Shown: in pieces, positions 1 through 9,268 of the stretch
How positions within the stretch are numbered: position 1 is the first letter of the stretch
Layout of the letters: the number at the start of each line of letters is the position of its first letter
DNA from: Burkholderia plantarii
GTDB taxonomy: Bacteria; Pseudomonadota; Gammaproteobacteria; Burkholderiales; Burkholderiaceae
Reading direction: 5' to 3'
Length of the DNA stretch: 64,000 nucleotides
Assembly (NCBI RefSeq): GCF_001411805.1
Contig: NZ_CP007213.1
Coordinates: 2,542,001-2,606,000, forward strand
The notes under the pieces: generated by a model
What the model saw: the letters and a program-made list of their open reading frames with translations, nothing else
Databases searched by the model: none
What the model was told of the DNA's origin: nothing
Made by a program: the position numbers and the translations under genes

Positions 1-707
1 TCGACTACGTGGCCGAGGTGGTGCCGGAGAACCTCGAGCTGAAGCTGTCGGTGTTGAAGCGCATCGAGGCCGCCGTGGGCCCGGACTGCATCATCGCGAG
101 CAACACCTCGGCGATCCCGATCCGCGAGATGGCAAAGGCGCTCGCCCGGCCCGAGCGGCTGTTCGGCGTTCACTGGATGAATCCGGCGCCGTTCGTGCCG
201 GCCGTCGAGATCATTCCCGGCGAAGCGACGCCGGAGGCGATGCTGGCCGCGGCCGAGGCGCTCGTGCGGGAGGCCGGCAAGGTCACCGCGCGCGTCGCCG
301 ACGTGGCCGGGTTCGTCGCGAACCGGCTGCAGTTCGCGCTGTTCAAGGAGGCCGTGGCGGTGGTCGAGGAAGGGCTCGCCACGCCCGAGGACGTCGACAA
401 GGTCGTCAGCAATTCGTTCGGCTTCCGGCTCGCGCTGTTCGGGCCGTTCGCGATCGCCGACATGGCGGGGCTCGACGTGTATGCGGCGTCGTATGCGTCG
501 CTCGAAAAACAGTACGGACCGCGCTTTGCCGTGCCGGCGGGACTGAAGGCCCGCGTCGACAGCGGCGATCTCGGGCTCAAGAGCGGCGGCGGCTTTCTCG
601 GCATCGCGCCGGAGGCGGCGAAGCCGCTGGCCGCTTATCGCAATCGGGCCTATCAACGCCTGATGCAGCTGCGCGAGGCGTTGGGGGAGGCGCCGTTCGG
701 GGGGTGA
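1..707 (+). CDS. 3-hydroxyacyl-CoA dehydrogenase, C-terminal part (gene cut by window edge)
   Basis: The frame is open from the first bases of the window, so the true start lies to the left; the GTG at 9 is probably internal. The visible part has the SNTSAIPI and HWMNPAPFVPAVEIIPG signatures of L-3-hydroxyacyl-CoA dehydrogenases. These lie at the end of the NAD-binding domain and carry the catalytic-histidine region. A helical C-terminal domain follows (VANRLQFALFKEAVAVVEEG, then LFGPFAIADMAGLDVY). The expected reaction is NAD-dependent oxidation of a 3-hydroxyacyl-CoA in fatty-acid or aromatic catabolism; the substrate cannot be told. The next gene is convergent. Family is confident, exact substrate is not. 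Confidence 0.9.
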   Translation, partial: DYVAEVVPENLELKLSVLKRIEAAVGPDCIIASNTSAIPIREMAKALARPERLFGVHWMNPAPFVPAVEIIPGEATPEAMLAAAEALVREAGKVTARVADVAGFVANRLQFALFKEAVAVVEEGLATPEDVDKVVSNSFGFRLALFGPFAIADMAGLDVYAASYASLEKQYGPRFAVPAGLKARVDSGDLGLKSGGGFLGIAPEAAKPLAAYRNRAYQRLMQLREALGEAPFGG

Positions 708-768
708 ACGCCGCGCGGGGGCGACGCAGGCCAGGCGCCTCGTCCCCCTACGGCGCCGCTCGCGCGTT

Positions 769-785
769 CCGGCCCGCCGGGCCGG
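769..785. terminator. GC hairpin between convergent genes
   Basis: A perfect 7-bp stem (CCGGCCC and GGGCCGG) with a 3-nt loop sits between the stops of the convergent dehydrogenase and lipoprotein genes. There is no T-run on either side, so it is only a candidate bidirectional terminator. Confidence 0.3.
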
Positions 786-803
786 TGCCGCCGACGTCCG
801 CTG

Positions 804-1925
804 CTAATGAATGGATTTCGCGCAGAATTCCAGCTCCGACGACAACTTCGTCGTCGCCTCCACGAACGCCACGGCCATTTCTCCCTGCTCGGCGGGTGTT
901 TTCTCCTGGATCTGGCAGGCTCGAAATCGGCGCATGGCCGGTGGATTGAGATCCGATGCCTTCACCAGATCGAGTTTTTTCCCATCAAACAGGCATTCAT
1001 CCTTTGTCGGTATTGCGACCACTTCGGCCAATACATCGGAAGCCGCAGTAGCAGCCGAAGCCGCTGTGGAAATTTCGCTATTTAATGTCCCAACTATCTC
1101 GTTGAAATCTCTCAGCTTCTCAACATCCGCCCCCGCGCGCAATTTCTCGATAGTCTCGGCGGCTTGCCGCGATGATAATGCCGCCTCTCTTGCCTTCTCG
1201 GCCGCCAGCAACTCTCGCCGCCCCTTGCTCGTGACCGATTGCGTAACCGTGGCAGCAAGCTTCTGAGTCGAACTCGCGGCAGTGGCATCGGCTGCCGATG
1301 CAGCATTCAAGGCGGACAGGATTTCCTGCCTGGATGGCTTGGCAAGCTGAATCGCAGCCAGCTCGATCTGAAGATTCACACTCACTTTCTGCACATAGTC
1401 TCGCACCTGCTGGGGAATGCCCGCGTAGGCGGATCTCGCTTCCGGCGTGAAATGATTCGTCAACGCCGGCCCCAGCACGTCGACCAGCGCCGGATCGATC
1501 GGATCGAGCCGATCCTGGGCGCAGCGCATCATCATGGCCGCATTCGCGAAAGCCTTGGACTGGACGCTCGGCTGGTAATGGCTGTCCAGCGTGACGCTGC
1601 CGCCCGCGATGACGCCGCCGATATTGCGCACCGCGATGCTGCCGGCCGCCACGCCGCCGGCGGCAAGCAGGGTCCCGTAGAACAACAATTCGCGAAGCAC
1701 CAGTTTGCCGTCGTCGCGGTGCCGGCTCGCCGAATCGAGCTTCTGGGTCAGACCGATCACGAGATTGCGTGAATCATCCACGGTCAGCGGAACGGCCGCG
1801 GATTGGGCGCCGTCCTTGACGAGCGCACGCTGGTCGCTGGCATTGAATACCGGATAAATCCAGGTATCCGATGCGCAACCGGAAGTCAATACGACGACGA
1901 ACGGCACGAGCCATGCTTTTTTCAT
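804..1925 (-). CDS. Uncharacterised lipoprotein
   Basis: A 373-residue protein with an N-terminal lipoprotein signal: short basic start (MKKAW), hydrophobic stretch, then lipobox LTSGC, so Cys17 is the predicted lipidated residue. A second hydrophobic Gly/Ala stretch near residues 82-110 could be a membrane-associated hairpin. The C-terminal two thirds are Ala-rich, helical and probably coiled coil (residues about 200-300). I recognise no catalytic motif and no named family. It stands alone, divergent from the glcG-glcB pair and convergent with the upstream dehydrogenase. The start is supported by the lipobox position. Confidence 0.75.
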   Translation of the reverse strand: MKKAWLVPFVVVLTSGCASDTWIYPVFNASDQRALVKDGAQSAAVPLTVDDSRNLVIGLTQKLDSASRHRDDGKLVLRELLFYGTLLAAGGVAAGSIAVRNIGGVIAGGSVTLDSHYQPSVQSKAFANAAMMMRCAQDRLDPIDPALVDVLGPALTNHFTPEARSAYAGIPQQVRDYVQKVSVNLQIELAAIQLAKPSRQEILSALNAASAADATAASSTQKLAATVTQSVTSKGRRELLAAEKAREAALSSRQAAETIEKLRAGADVEKLRDFNEIVGTLNSEISTAASAATAASDVLAEVVAIPTKDECLFDGKKLDLVKASDLNPPAMRRFRACQIQEKTPAEQGEMAVAFVEATTKLSSELEFCAKSIH

Positions 1926-2526
1926 TTTCTGGTCTCCACGCTATTCCGGCGTCACACGCCATCGCCTCACTCGACGCACGCAGCATCTGCATGCTGCGTT
2001 TTGCCGACGCCCCCATGACGCCACCCATTGTTTTGTAAGTCGAAGAAACCATATCACGGGAAAATTTGCTTTGCGTTTGCCATACTAAAATATTTTATTT
2101 GTATAACGAATATGATGTGACATTGAAGTTAATATCTGAGCGCATACTGGGAAAACAGCTACCGCATCGGCCGCGTTTCCAGCCGTGCGGCACCGAAAAC
2201 GGCCCGTGCCCGGGCGCCACGCCCCCCCCCCACCACCGCCCCGACCAGACATACCGAAGTAAAAACTCCTTGTACTTTTACCCTCGGTATCCAGCCGTCT
2301 GCGCCCGACCCCATCAGCGTAAAATCAACCCGGCAGCCGAACCGTCGGCGGAACCCATACCGCCGGCTTCCCGAGCCACACGTTCGACCCGCGCAATCCG
2401 CCGGCCATCCCGGCACGCCGTTTCCCTTTCTCTTCGGTCGCTCCCGATCGCGCCGGCCGGTCATGCATGCAGGCAGGCCCCGGTTCACCGGATTGCATCG
2501 AACCCACCCAGCGAGGACACTTCACC
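1926..2526. other. Long divergent intergenic region
   Basis: 601 bp without a convincing gene, separating the lipoprotein gene from the divergently transcribed glcG-like gene. The left half (about 2050-2130) is AT-rich and probably carries promoters. Position 2222-2231 is a run of ten C. An imperfect inverted repeat at 2251-2290 is listed separately. Small open frames here have no recognisable content. Confidence 0.6.
2251..2290. promoter_or_regulatory. Imperfect inverted repeat, candidate operator upstream of glcG-like gene
   Basis: ATACCGAAGTAAAA (2251-2264) faces TTTTACCCTCGGTAT (2276-2290), giving about 14-bp arms with one bulge around an 11-nt centre. It lies about 240 bp upstream of the glcG-like start in otherwise GC-rich DNA. 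It could bind a dimeric regulator of glyoxylate genes, or form a hairpin in a leader. The regulator is unknown. Confidence 0.4.
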
Positions 2527-2940
2527 ATGCAGACGAAACCCGTACTGACGATCGCCGAAACGACACGCATCCTCGACGCCGCGCGCGCCGAAGCCGAGAA
2601 GCAGGCCTGGACCGTCTCGGTCGCGGTGGTCGACGACGGCGGCCACCTGCTCGGCATGCTGCGGCTCGACGGCGCCGGCCCGATCAGCTCGGAAATCTCG
2701 ATCGGCAAGGCCCGCACCGCAGCGCTCGGCCGCCGCGAGTCGAAGGCCTACGAGGACATGATCAACGGCGGGCGCACCGCGTTCCTCGGCGCGCCGATCG
2801 TCACGCCGCTCGAAGGCGGCGTGCCGGTGATCGTCGACGGCCATGTGGTGGGCGCCGTCGGCGTGTCGGGCATGAAGCCGGCCGAGGACACGCTGATCGC
2901 CCGCGCCGGCATCGCCGCGCTCGACCAGACCGCGCGCTGA
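2527..2940 (+). CDS. glcG: GlcG/HbpS-family protein
   Basis: A 137-residue small single-domain protein of the GlcG/HbpS (DUF336) family, recognisable by the VAVVDDGGHLLGMLRLDGA strand, the SxxISIGKARTA helix and the GVPVIVDGHVVGAVGVSG core near the C-terminus. Members are often encoded with glycolate/glyoxylate genes; some bind haem or small organic acids, but a reaction is not established. The ATG at 2527 has a GAGGA ribosome site at the right distance. It is followed after 178 bp by glcB on the same strand, which supports a role with glyoxylate use. Confidence 0.85.
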   Translation: MQTKPVLTIAETTRILDAARAEAEKQAWTVSVAVVDDGGHLLGMLRLDGAGPISSEISIGKARTAALGRRESKAYEDMINGGRTAFLGAPIVTPLEGGVPVIVDGHVVGAVGVSGMKPAEDTLIARAGIAALDQTAR

Positions 2941-3072
2941 CGCTGCCCGCGGCGCCGGCCGCCCGCGCGCTCCCCCGCGCCGGCCGCCGCATCGCCGCGG
3001 TCCGCAGTAGCCAGGCAAGCTGATTCGCCCGGTCCGAAGCACCCGCATCACCCGCCAACTTTCGCAACTCGA

Positions 3073-3096
3073 GGACCGGCTTCCCCAGGCCGGTCC
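3073..3096 (+). promoter_or_regulatory. Perfect hairpin just upstream of glcB
   Basis: GGACCGGC (3073-3080) and GCCGGTCC (3089-3096) form an 8-bp perfect stem with an 8-nt loop. It ends 22 bp before the preferred glcB start and has no T-run. It could be an operator or a 5'-leader structure that limits read-through from glcG or affects glcB translation. Confidence 0.4.
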
Positions 3097-3118
3097 GCAT
3101 CAGAAGATGGAGCAGTCG

Positions 3119-5287
3119 ATGAATTCCATGATCCAGCGTCAAGGACTCAACGTAGCCGAGAGCCTTGCGCGCTTCGTCGATACCGAGGCTCTGCCCGGCA
3201 CCGGTATCGACGGCGACGCGTTCTGGGCCGGTTTCTCCGCGATCGTCCATGACCTCGCGCCGAAGAACCGCCAGCTCGTCGCCGAGCGCGAGCGTCTGCA
3301 ACACGAACTGAATCGCTGGCACGGCGATCACCCCGGCCCGGTCGGCGACCTGCGCGCCTATCGCCAGTTCCTCGAAAGCATCGGCTACATCGTGCCGCCG
3401 CCGTCGAACGTGAAGGCCAGCACCGCGAACGTGGACCGCGAGATCGCCGAGCAGGCCGGCCCGCAACTGGTGGTGCCGCTGTCGAACCCGCGCTACGCGC
3501 TGAACGCGGCCAACGCGCGCTGGGGCAGCCTCTACGACGCGCTGTACGGCACCGACGCGATCCCCGACACCGACGGCGCCGAGCGCGGCAAGGCGTACAA
3601 CCCGAAGCGCGGCGCGCTGGTGGTGGCGTTCGCGCGGCGCGTGCTCGACGAGGCCGCGCCGCTCGCGCAGGGCTCGCACGCCGACGCCACGCGCTACGCG
3701 GTCGAGGGCGGCAAGCTGGTGGTCACGCTCGCGAACGGCAGCACGCAGCTGAAGGACCCGGCGCAGTTCATCGGCCACCAGGGCGACGCGGCCGCGCCGT
3801 CGGCGGTGCTGCTCAAGCATCACGGCCTGCACCTGGAAATCCAGATCGACGCGAACGACACGATCGGCAGGACCGACGCCGCGCACGTGAAGGACCTGGT
3901 GCTCGAGGCGGCCGTCTCCACCATCATCGACTGCGAGGATTCGGTCGCGGCAGTGGACGCCGCCGACAAGGTCGATCTCTACCGCAACTGGCTCGGCCTG
4001 ATGAACGGCGACCTCTCGGAGACGGTCACCAAGGGCGGCAAGACCTTCACGCGCCGGCTCAACGCCGATCGCGAATACGTCGGCGCCGACGGCGCGCCGG
4101 TCAGGCTGCATGGCCGCTCGCTGCTGTTCATCCGCAACGTCGGCCACCTGATGACGAACCCGGCGGTGGTCGATCGCGACGGCCACGAGATTCCCGAGGG
4201 CATCCTCGACGGCGTGATGACCACGCTCTGCGCGCTGCGCGACCGCCAGAACCAGCTCAACTCGCGCACCGGCTCGATCTACATCGTCAAGCCGAAGATG
4301 CACGGCCCGGCCGAGGTGGCGTTCGCGAGCGAACTGTTCGGACGCGTCGAGGACCTGCTCGCGCTGCCGCGCAACACCATCAAGATGGGCATCATGGACG
4401 AGGAGCGCCGCACCAGCGTCAACCTCGCCGCCTGCATCGCCGAGGCCGCGCCGCGCGTGGCGTTCATCAACACCGGCTTCCTCGACCGTACCGGCGACGA
4501 GATGCATACCGCGATGGAAGCCGGCCCGATGATGCGCAAGGGCGACATGAAGTCGAGCCGCTGGATCGCCGCCTACGAGCGCAGCAACGTGCTGGTGGGC
4601 CTGGCCGCCGGGTTGCGCGGCCGCGCGCAGATCGGCAAGGGCATGTGGGCGATGCCGGACCTGATGCATGCGATGCTCGAACAGAAGATCGCGCATCCGA
4701 AGGCCGGCGCGAACACGGCCTGGGTGCCCTCGCCCACCGCCGCGACGCTGCATGCGCTGCACTATCACCAGATCGACGTGCAGGCCGTGCAGCAGGCGCT
4801 CGAGGCGACCGACCCGGCCGCCGCGCGCGACGAGCTGCTCGACGGGCTGCTGTCGGTGCCGGTGGTCGAGAAGGCGAACTGGAGCGAGGACGAGATCCGC
4901 GCCGAGGTGGAGAACAACGCGCAGGGCATTCTCGGCTACGTGGTGCGCTGGGTCGATCAGGGCGTGGGCTGCTCGAAGGTGCCCGACATCCATGACGTCG
5001 GGCTGATGGAGGATCGCGCCACGCTGCGCATCTCGAGCCAGCACATCGCGAACTGGCTGCATCACGGCGTGGTCACGCGCGAACTCGTCGACGAAACACT
5101 CAAGCGGATGGCGAAGGTGGTGGACCAGCAGAACGCCGGCGATCCGCACTACCAGCCGATGGCGCCCGACTTCGACAAGTCGCTCGCGTTCCAGGCCGCC
5201 AGCGCGTTGATCTACGAAGGCCGCGCGCAACCGAGCGGCTACACCGAGCCGCTGCTGCATCGCTTCCGCCTGCAGAAGAAGGGCTGA
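3119..5287 (+). CDS. glcB: Malate synthase G
   Basis: A 722-residue cytoplasmic enzyme that condenses glyoxylate with acetyl-CoA to malate. Length and sequence follow E. coli GlcB throughout: [19 protein letters not shown] at the start, [33 protein letters not shown] around the catalytic Arg, [13 protein letters not shown], and the C-terminal block [18 protein letters not shown] with [19 protein letters not shown] around the catalytic Asp and the oxidation-prone Cys. I chose ATG 3119 because a GGAG site lies 6 nt upstream (3109-3112); an ATG at 3107 would overlap that site, and 3128 is a third in-frame option. It follows the glcG-like gene on the same strand. Confidence 0.97.
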   Translation: MNSMIQRQGLNVAESLARFVDTEALPGTGIDGDAFWAGFSAIVHDLAPKNRQLVAERERLQHELNRWHGDHPGPVGDLRAYRQFLESIGYIVPPPSNVKASTANVDREIAEQAGPQLVVPLSNPRYALNAANARWGSLYDALYGTDAIPDTDGAERGKAYNPKRGALVVAFARRVLDEAAPLAQGSHADATRYAVEGGKLVVTLANGSTQLKDPAQFIGHQGDAAAPSAVLLKHHGLHLEIQIDANDTIGRTDAAHVKDLVLEAAVSTIIDCEDSVAAVDAADKVDLYRNWLGLMNGDLSETVTKGGKTFTRRLNADREYVGADGAPVRLHGRSLLFIRNVGHLMTNPAVVDRDGHEIPEGILDGVMTTLCALRDRQNQLNSRTGSIYIVKPKMHGPAEVAFASELFGRVEDLLALPRNTIKMGIMDEERRTSVNLAACIAEAAPRVAFINTGFLDRTGDEMHTAMEAGPMMRKGDMKSSRWIAAYERSNVLVGLAAGLRGRAQIGKGMWAMPDLMHAMLEQKIAHPKAGANTAWVPSPTAATLHALHYHQIDVQAVQQALEATDPAAARDELLDGLLSVPVVEKANWSEDEIRAEVENNAQGILGYVVRWVDQGVGCSKVPDIHDVGLMEDRATLRISSQHIANWLHHGVVTRELVDETLKRMAKVVDQQNAGDPHYQPMAPDFDKSLAFQAASALIYEGRAQPSGYTEPLLHRFRLQKKG

Positions 5288-5299
5288 CGGCGGCTCCGG

Positions 5300-5331
5300 C
5301 CCGCGGAGCACGCTCTCGAGCGTCCCGCGGG
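5300..5331. terminator. Bulged GC hairpin between glcB and the RND gene
   Basis: CCCGCGG and ACGCT (5300-5314) pair with AGCGT and CCGCGGG (5319-5331), with a small bulge and a CTCG loop. It lies 13 bp after glcB and between convergent genes. There is no T-tract, so termination is inferred from position. Confidence 0.4.
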
Positions 5332-5419
5332 TCGGTGTTCCCGACTTCACCCGAAATCGGGCGGCGCCAGCCTGCCTTTCAGCCGCCCGCACCTCCGCTG
5401 TCCCACCGTCCCCGCATCG

Positions 5420-8400
5420 TCACGACCCCGCCGGCGGCAGCGCCGCGCGCCCGGCGCGGCGCGCGCGCCGTCGCTCGGCCGCGAGCCGCACGCGGTCCAT
5501 GTACAGATACACCACCGGCGTGGTGTAGAGCGTCAGGATCTGCGAGGCGATCAGGCCGCCCACCAGCGTGATGCCGAGCGGCGCGCGCAGCTCGGCGCCG
5601 TCGCCGTTGCCGAACACCAGCGGCAGCACGCCGAACAGCGCGGCCAGCGTGGTCATCAGGATCGGCCGGAAGCGTAGCCGGCACGCCTCGTGGATCGCGT
5701 CGAACGACGACAGCCCGCGCCGCGCCGCCACGATCGCGTAGTCCACCATCATGATCGCGTTCTTCTTGACGATGCCGATCAGCAGGAAGATGCCGATCAG
5801 CCCGATGATGTCGAACTCGGTGTTGAACAGCAGCAGCGCGAGCAGCGCGCCCACCCCGGCCGACGGCAGCGTCGAGAGGATCGTGACGGGATGGACGTAG
5901 CTCTCGTAGAGCACGCCGAGCACGATGTAGAGCGCGACCAGCGCGGCGACGATCAGCAGCAGCTGGTCGCGCAGCGCCTTCTCGAACTCCTCGGCGGTGC
6001 CGGCGAACGCGCCGCTGATCGAGGCCGGCATGCCGATCTCGGCCATCGTCTCGTAGATCACCTGCCGCGCGTCGGACAGCGCCACGCCGGGCGGCAGGTT
6101 GAACGAGATCGTGACGGCCACGAACGGCCCCTGATGGCTGATCGCGATCGGCGTGGTGCCGGGCCCGAACGTGGCGATCGCCGAGAGCGGCACCATGGTC
6201 GATTTCGAGGTCGAGACCGCGGTGCCCGACGAGGCGCCGGCCCGGCCGTTGGTGGCGATCGCGTTGAGCGCGGCGTTGCGCGCCGAGTCGCTCGCGATCG
6301 CCGCCGCGCTCTGCGTGCCGGCGCCCGAGGTGCCGAGCCGGCCGCTGCCGGCCACGAACGTGCCGGCCGCCGCGTTGGTGCTCTGCGAGCCGCTCGCGAG
6401 CCCGCCGCTGGTGCTGATGTACACCTGCTTCAGCATCTCGGGGTCCTGCCAGTATTTCGGCGCGACCTCCATCACCACGTGATACTGGTTCAGCGGGTTG
6501 TAGATGGTCGAGACCTGGCGCTGGCCGAACGCGTCGTAGAGCGTGTTGTCGATCTCGGCGGGCTGGATGCCCAGGCGCGCGGCGCTGGCGCGATCGATCG
6601 TCACCATCGCCTCCAGGCCACCCTGCTGCTGGTCGGAATTCACGTCGGCGAGCTGGTGCTTGCGCTTCAACGCTTCCACCAGCTTCGGCCCCCACTTGTA
6701 GAGTTCGGCGGTCGAATCGCCGAACAGCGAGAACTGGTATTGCGCGTTGCTCTGCCGCGCGCCGCCCCCGCCGCCGAGATCCTGCGCGGCCTGCAGGAAG
6801 ATCTGCGCGCCCGCCACGTGATCCAGTTGCGGACGCAACGTGGCGATCACCTGGTCGGCCGACTGCCGGCGGTCGCGCTTGTCCTTCAGCGTCACGAACA
6901 TGAGGCCGGCGCTGGTGGTGCGTCCGCTGCGGAACCCGGCGATGCTGACCACGTTCGGATCGGACTGGATGATGTGCATCATGTCGGCGAACTTGGCCTG
7001 CATCGCCTGGAACGAGGTGGACTGGTCGACCTGGATGCCGCCGATCAGCACGCTCGTATCCTGCTGCGGGAAGAAGCCCTTCGGCACCTTGGCGTAGAGC
7101 ACCACGTTCAGCACGATGGTGGCCGCGAGCGACAGCAGGATCAGGCGCGGATGGCGCAGCGCCCACACCAGCGTCAGGTCGTAGCGGCGCTGCAGCCACG
7201 CGAAGCCGCGTTCGAGCCAGCGCGCGAAGCGGCCCTCCTCGCGATGCGTGCCGGCCTCGGGCAGCAAGCGCGCACACATCATCGGCGTGAGCGTGAGCGA
7301 TACCACCAGCGACACGCCGATCGCGAGCGACAGCGTCATCGCGAACTCGCGGAACAGCCGCCCGATGAGGCCCGTCATCAGCAGGATCGGCAGGAACACG
7401 GCGATCAGCGAGAGGCTGATCGACAGCACCGTGAAGCCGACCTCGCGCGCGCCGTCGAGCGCGGCCTGCATGCGCGGCTTGCCGTTCTCGATGTGGCGCG
7501 CGATGTTTTCCAGCACCACGATCGCGTCGTCCACCACGAAGCCGGTGGCCACGATCAGCGCCATCAGCGAGAGGTTGTCGATCGAGAAGCCGAGCAGGTA
7601 CATCGCGCCGAACGTGCCGATGATCGAGATCGGCACGGCCACGCTGGGGATCAGCGTGGCGCGCCAGTTGCGCAGGAACAGGAACACCACCATCACCACC
7701 AGGCCCACGGCGATCAGCAGCGTGTGCTCGGTGTCGTGCAGCGAGGCGCGGATCGTGCGCGAGCGGTCGAGCACGGGCGCCACGTCCACGTCGGCCGGCA
7801 TCGCGGCCTTCAGGCGCGGCAGCGCGGCCTGCACGCGGTCGACCACGTCGATGATGTTGGCGCCGGGCGCGCGGTAGAGGATCACCAGCACGGCGCGCTT
7901 GCCGTTGGCGCGGCCGAGGTTGCGCACGTCCTCGACCGAATCGATCACGCTGCCGACGTCGGCCAGGCTCACGGCCGCGCCGTTGCGGTAGGCCACCACC
8001 AGGTCGCGGTACTGCGCGGCGGCCGAGGCCTGGTCGTTGGTGTAGAGCTGGAAGCGGTGCGGGCCGAACTCGATGGCGCCCTTCGGGCTGTTGGCGTTGG
8101 CCGAGGCCAGCGCGGCGCGCACGTCCTCGAGGCCGATGCCGTAGTGGAACAGCGCGGGCGGCTCCAGCTCGACGCGCACCGCCGGATTCGCGGAGCCGAA
8201 CACGTCCACCTCGCCGATGCCCTGGATCTGCGAGAGCGACTGCTGCAGCACGGTGGAGGCCGCATCGTAGACGCGCGACGGCGCGGCCGTGTCGGACGTG
8301 ACCGACAGCACCATGATCGGCGAATCGGCGAGATTGACCTTCTGGTAGGTGGGGTTGCTCTTGAGGCTGGCCGGCAGGTCGGCGCGCGCGCCGTTGATGG

Positions 8401-8731
8401 CGGCCTGCACGTCGCGCGCGGCGCCGTTCAGGTCGCGGTCGAGCACGAACTGCAGGCTGATCAGCGCGTTGCCGAGCGAACTCGTCGAGGTCATCTGCGA
8501 GACGCCCGCGATCGAGCCGAGGTGCCGTTCGAGCGGGCTCGTCACGCTGGTGGCCATGGTCTCGGGGCTGGCGCCGGGCAGCGCCGCGAACACCGAGATG
8601 GTCGGGAAGTCGACCTGCGGCAGCGGCGAGACCGGCAGCTTCGCGAACGCGAACAGCCCCGATAGCGCGATGCCGAGCGCGAGCAGCGTGGTCGCCACCG
8701 GCCGATGGATGAACAGGCGAGACAGATTCAT
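5420..8731 (-). CDS. RND multidrug efflux pump, MdtC-like inner membrane subunit
   Basis: A 1103-residue HAE1-type RND transporter. It starts MNLSRLFIHRPVATTLLALG and has the usual 12-helix plan with two large periplasmic loops, RND motifs such as ATGFVVDDAIVVLENIARH with the intramembrane Asp pair, and LTPMMCARLL. It resembles MdtB/MdtC pumps, which drive proton-coupled export with an adaptor and a TolC-like channel. It is about 70 residues longer than usual because of an Ala/Ser/Gly-rich insert at about residues 773-847 in the second periplasmic loop. No adaptor or second RND subunit is adjacent: the upstream DNA is an IS5-family fragment, so the pump appears separated from an operon. Assignment to MdtC rather than MdtB is tentative. 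Confidence 0.92.
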   Translation of the reverse strand: MNLSRLFIHRPVATTLLALGIALSGLFAFAKLPVSPLPQVDFPTISVFAALPGASPETMATSVTSPLERHLGSIAGVSQMTSTSSLGNALISLQFVLDRDLNGAARDVQAAINGARADLPASLKSNPTYQKVNLADSPIMVLSVTSDTAAPSRVYDAASTVLQQSLSQIQGIGEVDVFGSANPAVRVELEPPALFHYGIGLEDVRAALASANANSPKGAIEFGPHRFQLYTNDQASAAAQYRDLVVAYRNGAAVSLADVGSVIDSVEDVRNLGRANGKRAVLVILYRAPGANIIDVVDRVQAALPRLKAAMPADVDVAPVLDRSRTIRASLHDTEHTLLIAVGLVVMVVFLFLRNWRATLIPSVAVPISIIGTFGAMYLLGFSIDNLSLMALIVATGFVVDDAIVVLENIARHIENGKPRMQAALDGAREVGFTVLSISLSLIAVFLPILLMTGLIGRLFREFAMTLSLAIGVSLVVSLTLTPMMCARLLPEAGTHREEGRFARWLERGFAWLQRRYDLTLVWALRHPRLILLSLAATIVLNVVLYAKVPKGFFPQQDTSVLIGGIQVDQSTSFQAMQAKFADMMHIIQSDPNVVSIAGFRSGRTTSAGLMFVTLKDKRDRRQSADQVIATLRPQLDHVAGAQIFLQAAQDLGGGGGARQSNAQYQFSLFGDSTAELYKWGPKLVEALKRKHQLADVNSDQQQGGLEAMVTIDRASAARLGIQPAEIDNTLYDAFGQRQVSTIYNPLNQYHVVMEVAPKYWQDPEMLKQVYISTSGGLASGSQSTNAAAGTFVAGSGRLGTSGAGTQSAAAIASDSARNAALNAIATNGRAGASSGTAVSTSKSTMVPLSAIATFGPGTTPIAISHQGPFVAVTISFNLPPGVALSDARQVIYETMAEIGMPASISGAFAGTAEEFEKALRDQLLLIVAALVALYIVLGVLYESYVHPVTILSTLPSAGVGALLALLLFNTEFDIIGLIGIFLLIGIVKKNAIMMVDYAIVAARRGLSSFDAIHEACRLRFRPILMTTLAALFGVLPLVFGNGDGAELRAPLGITLVGGLIASQILTLYTTPVVYLYMDRVRLAAERRRARRAGRAALPPAGS

Positions 8732-8942
8732 ACGGGGACGGCGTCTCCGGCTGCTGGGTTGGGCAAGCGTCCGGCGGCGTCGCGTGCATGGCGAACGACG
8801 GCGCGCGCGCGGCGCCGGAGGCGCTGCCCGGGCGCCTGCCGCCTGCCCTGCTGTCGCGCATCGGTTGCCGGCCGGATCTTCGAAGGCCCGATGATACCGG
8901 GATTCGCCGCGCCGCCCGCGCCAACGCTGTCAAGAACCGCCA

Positions 8943-9131
8943 ACACAAGTCTTCCACGAATCTTGAGCAGATGATGGCGGCAGACAGGACGAGCAAGGCG
9001 ATATGAATTTCGAGGCGACGCTCGAAGTGAATCCGCAGCTTTCCAGATCCAGAGAACCAGGAGTGCGTGCGCTCGAACACCCAACGATGCCGCCCGAGCC
9101 GCTCACTGCTTTCGACACCACGGCGGGCAAT
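8943..9131 (-). pseudogene. IS5-family transposase, 3' fragment
   Basis: Reading minus strand, IARRGVESSERLGRHRWVFE followed by RTHSWFSGSGKLRIHFERR and a final helix ending SRFVEDLC is the C-terminal part of an IS5-family (IS427/ISL2-like) DDE transposase, including the conserved RW-V-ERT block. No start, N-terminal domain or stop belonging to the element is present. It lies directly upstream of the orphan RND gene. Two related fragments occur at 15779-15949 and 27051-27218. Confidence 0.8.
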
Positions 9132-9268
9132 ACTGGAGCGGCCCGCCGCTAGCATCGCGGTGAATGGTGCGTCAGCCTCGACGATGGAGGCCGCGATGGT
9201 CACGGCGCCACCGTCGGGCATCGTATGCTTGCGAACGCATCCCCTTCGAGCACGCTGCCACCGTGCGG

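Noticed and set aside
2222..2231. Run of ten C as a possible phase-variation tract
   Set aside because: It lies in an intergenic region well away from a start codon or promoter element I could identify, so no switching role can be supported.
2801..5392. 863-residue minus-strand open frame opposite glcB
   Set aside because: His/Arg/Val-rich composition typical of antisense frames in GC-rich DNA; glcB on the other strand is certain.
5690..8665. 991-residue plus-strand open frame opposite the RND gene
   Set aside because: Antisense shadow with extreme Arg/His/Asp content and no domain; the RND gene is unambiguous.
5379..9221. 1280-residue open frame antiparallel-frame to the RND gene
   Set aside because: Arg/Ala-rich shadow of the RND gene in another frame; only its first about 95 codons contain real sequence (IS5 transposase fragment), which is listed separately.
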